From Panulirus ornatus (Eukaryota > Arthropoda > Malacostraca > Decapoda > Palinuridae): DNA of 64,000 bases. The stretch lies in contig NC_092249.1 in assembly GCF_036320965.1 (NCBI RefSeq), positions 3,841,614 to 3,905,613 of the forward strand, given 5' to 3'. Below the pieces are notes generated by a model that was not told the origin of the DNA, made no database searches, and saw only the letters and a list, made by a program, of their open reading frames with translations. The position numbers and the translations under genes are program-made. Numbering within the stretch: position 1 is the first letter of the stretch; the number at the start of each line of letters is the position of its first letter. Of this stretch, positions 60,370 through 64,000 are shown piece by piece.

Positions 60370-60735
60370 ATAAAAAAAGGCGAAAGAAAACGGTGATTCA
60401 GCAAGCACTGTCTCCCGAATCAGGAGAATAAGAAAGAGACAGAAAAAGAGTGAAGGATCTTAAAGCAAAGTGGGACTCCTTTTCTTTGCAGAAATGACGT
60501 GACACACTTAAGCGTATGAAGGAATTGAGGATGAAAGAGTATGGGAATTGTACAGGTGTTCGGAGCAGCGAAATTCGCGAGGCTCCAACTTACTTAAAAT
60601 GGTTGAGGCTGAGGGGCAATGTTGGACATGACACAGTACAGCTTACTAAGCTGAGGGCAAGTGAAGGAGGATCACTGTTATGGAAATTACGGGGGTGGAA
60701 AGATATGGTGGGAACCATCGGCATGAAAGTTGAAA
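60370..60735. other. no recognised feature
   Basis: Plain sequence. Confidence 0.5.
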
Positions 60736-60740
60736 GACTG

Positions 60741-60826
60741 CACGGATGCGGCCTTTCTTCGTCCGTTCCAGGCGCTACCTCGCTGAAGCTGGAAACGGCG
60801 ATCAAGTAGCGGGGGAGGGAATATAT
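60741..60826 (+). repeat. Dispersed repeat family G, 3' part
   Basis: 'gcggcctttcttcgtccgtt' and 'ggaaacggcgatcaagtag' followed by a short TATATATAT tract. Confidence 0.8.
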
Positions 60827-60859
60827 ATATCATTGCTACATGTTGTCATGCGCATTGTA

Positions 60860-60960
60860 CACAACAGCTAGAAAATGGATGTGAGTGTATTCGGCCTCTC
60901 TTCGTCTGTTGCTGGTGCTACCTCGCTAACGCGGGAAACGGCGATGGAGTATAGGGAAAA
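60860..60960 (+). repeat. Dispersed repeat family G, 3' part, tandem neighbour
   Basis: 'ctagaaaatggatgtgagtg', 'cttcgtctgttgctggtgct' and 'cgctaacgcgggaaacggcg' end in 'gagtatagggaaaaa'. Same orientation as the copy about 34 bp upstream. Confidence 0.82.
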
Positions 60961-61124
60961 ACTCTACACGCTGCTCATGTCTGTATATGTTAACTCAGTG
61001 AAATGTACAATAAATATGCAGATACAAAAGTCCATCTAGTGATGGAGTTTTGATGAAGCTTTCCAATTTCATCAGGTGATCAGAGGGAACGTCAAATGGC
61101 ATTGTATTTTTCTGCTTTGCGACA

Positions 61125-61222
61125 ATACTGCACGCAAGTGTGGTGCTACTATAACAGACCCAATGATGAGTCATTACTGCACGCAAATGTGGAACTGTAA
61201 CAGACCAACGGTGGGTCATTTA
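61125..61222. repeat. ~50-bp tandem duplication
   Basis: 'tactgcacgcaagtgtgg' at 61125 and 61175, each followed by 'taacagacc' and 'gggtcatt' or 'gagtcatt'. Confidence 0.85.
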
Positions 61223-61328
61223 CCACCACATTGACCACAATTGTACCACAGTCATTCTTCGCTCATTTCCAGGCCCCTGTATCGTCACACCCCATACAGT
61301 CCTGAATATGTACTTCTTCTAAACCATA

Positions 61329-61500
61329 TATGATCGCCGTTTCCCGCGTTATCGCGAGGGTTGCGCCAGGAACAGAGAGGCCACATCCGATCACATCCAT
61401 TCTCACTAGCTCTCGTTGTGTGATGCACCGAAACCACAGCTCCCTATCCAATTCCAGGCGCCCCCAACAGACCTTACCATACACTTATACTCACACTTAT
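61329..61500 (-). repeat. Dispersed repeat family G copy, inverted relative to neighbours
   Basis: 'gatcgccgtttcccgcgtta', 'gccaggaacagagaggccac', 'catccattctcactagctct' and 'caccgaaaccacagctccct' match the family in reverse orientation. Frames of 148 (plus) and 73 (minus) codons here include repeat sequence. Confidence 0.85.
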
Positions 61501-61504
61501 AGTG

Positions 61505-64000
61505 GAGGTCGAGCCGAGTTTAATAGGTACTGGATAAGTGGGAGAATTGAATATTGGACTATTCCTGGCATTTTGGCACGAAATAGCTATTGCACGAGCC
61601 AGAAGGTAATTTGCTCACCAATCAGACAGGTCCATTCTCCAGTAATTATTTGCAATAGGAATCACAGTCGTATAATTCAAGGTTCTCATTGTGTATCACT
61701 ATACTGGCTATATACTCCCTATATTACGATCTTAAGTGTACTAACAAACGAGATAATTGGGTCAGTAGGTAATTAATTCGGTAGGACACTTTTTAGCTAC
61801 CCTTCTGCTTCTGTACACCCACCCATGGAGAAATCTAATTCAAGGTAATCATTTCCTATCGTACAGGCTATAATATATGATCTTTTATGAGCGCCTGGAA
61901 GAAAACTGGACGTCTTGAACGCAGCGTTTAAGCCAATTCATCCTTAGAGGTGAAATCTCGCCCCCTAAGTGGATTAAAACTCGTCTAATGACCTGGTAAT
62001 GAGGGTGGGGTACGTCAGCGTTTAAACGCCGCCCAGCCTGGCCATCCCTACCTGTCAGAACTGACTAGCCTTTCGTGTGCGATTTGGAGCTCATGATGTG
62101 AGATCCAGGGACCAATGCAGGAGGTTTGAGACATGGACGATGCTGTTCTGATTTCCACAGTCCCCAGGACCTTCGAAGGACCATACGCGCAGCGAGGGCC
62201 TGTTTGGTCTTACCCTAAACGCATGAAGAAGGTATTAAAGATCCTTTAACTTGACCCTAACGGCCTTGGTTGACCCAGGCACTCGATGGGGCTATGGCCC
62301 AACCCAATCAACCAGATCTGAACGTGTTAGCGTCGAGAAGCTGTTACTGCATGCGTGACGAAATCCTTTTTTTAAGGGGTTCAATGCTCTTTCCAGTGCC
62401 GACACTACAGACGGGTTTCCAGTCTATACGCCTTGGGTCAAGGAACTCAAAAATGGTAATGGATGCATTTTACATCACAAAGCTGAAAGTTACGAAGTCT
62501 GGCTCACCTTTGAAATGAACTCTGATCTACACCTACAGGTTTGCACGCGATCATCTTCACATTAATATGACCTTCAATGCATTTCACCTATTACATCTCT
62601 TGTGAACAAGCCACTTCATCAATTACATTTCCTAAAAACAGTTGGAAATGTACGGATTCTTTCCGAAAATCATATTGGACGAATTACAACTAATCCGACC
62701 ATAAACTGTTTGTAATGTAAACATGAACCTTATATTGACGTATCATTTCCTGTGCTTTGGTCTTCGAATCTCTTTCGACTCCTGTAATGAAACTGTTTCG
62801 TTCACAGGTCCAGGTACGAACTTCATTCCAAATTCTGAAAGTGACTGGAATAATCCTTCAACCGAGTAACATATCAACACTGATACTCTCTTTTGATAAT
62901 AGAATCAATAGCGTCTTGTGTGTCTTTCTCTAGGACTAGGTCGCTTCATCTGCAAGGCGCTGGGAGGGGGTGAAAGAAAACGTGTTGTTTTGCTCCGCTA
63001 CTGTCCAACACCAGGGGAATTGAGATGCTATGACCTTTACAGCGGGACTTATGAATTTTTGATGTCTCTTAGACTTCTGGGAAAGCGGGGGGCTTGTGGC
63101 TCGTCAGCTGAGTTAACTCTCAACCATCCCATCTTTCGACAGGACACTACAACTTCCAGCTAACTTTGCAGCTGCCTCAACTTCTATATTCATCAACTTA
63201 TCCTTTATGATAACTGATGCATCGAATGTTTTCCCTTTTGGAGACTCACGGGAGAGCGTATGAGGAGCCGCCTACCCACCACCACCACCACAAGCTCCTC
63301 TCTCAACATTATCTTACGTAAAGTGAGACCAAGTTAAGGAAACAATGCTGGCGATTATGCCCTACGTAAACAATGCGAAGGTATTCAGTTATAATGAATT
63401 TACATTTGTATCTTTTCTCTTACTAATCTTTCAATATCAATGTCAATATCAATCTCTCTAATTTCGATTAAAGCAAGTGTGAACTTTCTCGCACTATGAA
63501 TGCAAGACCCGAAAGTTCCTTTCAAATTCAATCCACAAATAATGATTTCTATATATCGCACTAGTCATGATCATATGATTCTATTTAACATTTATGATAT
63601 ATGATGTTCCAATCATCCACCGGGTAATCCTTCTATGTGACTATAACGATTTCTCTACCCCCTTAACGAACCCCCGCCCTAATCATCGACTGGGTTTACG
63701 TGAACTGGCCATACTTCTGATGCGATGGTTTAATTGTACATCAATGGTCTAAATACCACATCAGATCACATACCCACACAAAAAAAAGAAAAAAAAAAAA
63801 GATTTACATGTAATTTTTGCCAGTTCCCACAATCAAAACTTGTCTCAAGCATAACTTCTAAAGCACACACACACACACCACTAGCCTCCCCGTTGTACAT
63901 CAAGTTAGAACGTAAAAAAACATTAGCGTAATATTCTGCAAGCTAAACTCTAGGTAAAAGAGTGAAACTTTTGCACATTTTTTTTCTATCGCTCAGATCA
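61505..64000. other. no gene recognised
   Basis: Final 2.5 kb of plain AT-rich sequence. Small frames (62270-62518, 62918-63163) are not recognisable. Short features: a CCACCACC tract at 63276-63291, an A run near 63788-63800 and a short CA tract at 63865-63878. Confidence 0.5.

Noticed and set aside
61030..61080. hammerhead-like CCTGATGA on minus with a nearby GAAA
   Set aside because: No loop space for helix II. The local structure is a simple TGATGAA/TTCATCA inverted repeat.

Overview
The window looks like gene-poor nuclear DNA of an arthropod, most probably a decapod crustacean. I see no convincing protein-coding gene, no rRNA or functional tRNA gene and no prokaryotic operon. The organism call rests on three things. 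Dinucleotide microsatellites are extremely dense and long: about 40 arrays, together roughly 5% of the bases. A short tract of the arthropod telomere motif TTAGG is present. Several dispersed repeat families also match, from memory and unchecked, repeats that are common in decapod genomes. Nearly every long open frame is an artefact of a simple repeat or a tandem array.

Three classes of sequence account for what can be recognised. (1) Microsatellites: (GT/CA)n, (GA/CT)n, (TA)n, (AAT)n and (GAA)n, often compound or in inverted pairs. (2) About 25 minisatellite arrays with units of 15 to ~117 bp. Clear examples are 80 bp at 6521, 41 bp at 15138, 24 bp at 19430, 38 bp at 22455, 45 bp at 23578, 29 bp at 31571, 65 bp at 34181, 63 bp at 55639 and 35 bp at 58567. 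(3) Dispersed, probably retroposed, repeats. Family G has an A-rich or TA-rich end and a conserved 'ttagcgaggtagcg' block (on the other strand 'cgctacctcgctaa'), with at least 11 copies. Family P has a 'gacgcccattcc' start preceded by a CTAT-rich tract, with 3 copies. A tRNA-derived SINE-like family has 3 copies, plus two other tRNA-like fragments.

The most interesting single element is at 33822-33862. The sequence there folds as a complete type I hammerhead self-cleaving ribozyme: an intact CTGATGA and GAAA core, three helices, a palindromic helix III and a U16.1-U17 cleavage site. It lies directly upstream of a 90-bp (TA)n array and about 130 bp downstream of a perfect 20-bp palindrome. This arrangement recalls the hammerheads carried by Penelope-like elements, retrozymes and SINE-like retroposons.

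Layout. 1-13 kb: family P copies, CA/CT/TA arrays, the 80-bp and 15-bp satellites, purine-rich repeats. 13-22.7 kb: a G-quadruplex candidate, a ~700-bp polypurine block, a family G copy sandwiched between two TA arrays, the 41-bp satellite, and a cluster of five microsatellites in 0.9 kb. 22.7-34.5 kb: the 45-bp satellite, a 3-kb plain stretch, AAT/GAA/ATT hairpin DNA, a TTAGG tract, the 29-bp satellite and the hammerhead. 34.5-50 kb: SINE copies, a 169-bp TA array, degenerate long-period repeats and mostly plain AT-rich DNA. 50-64 kb: compound microsatellites, the 63-bp satellite, a long family G copy, pyrimidine minisatellites and a cluster of three more family G copies. No two genes can be said to work together here. 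Any biological activity is more likely to be that of transposable-element RNA and repeat structure.
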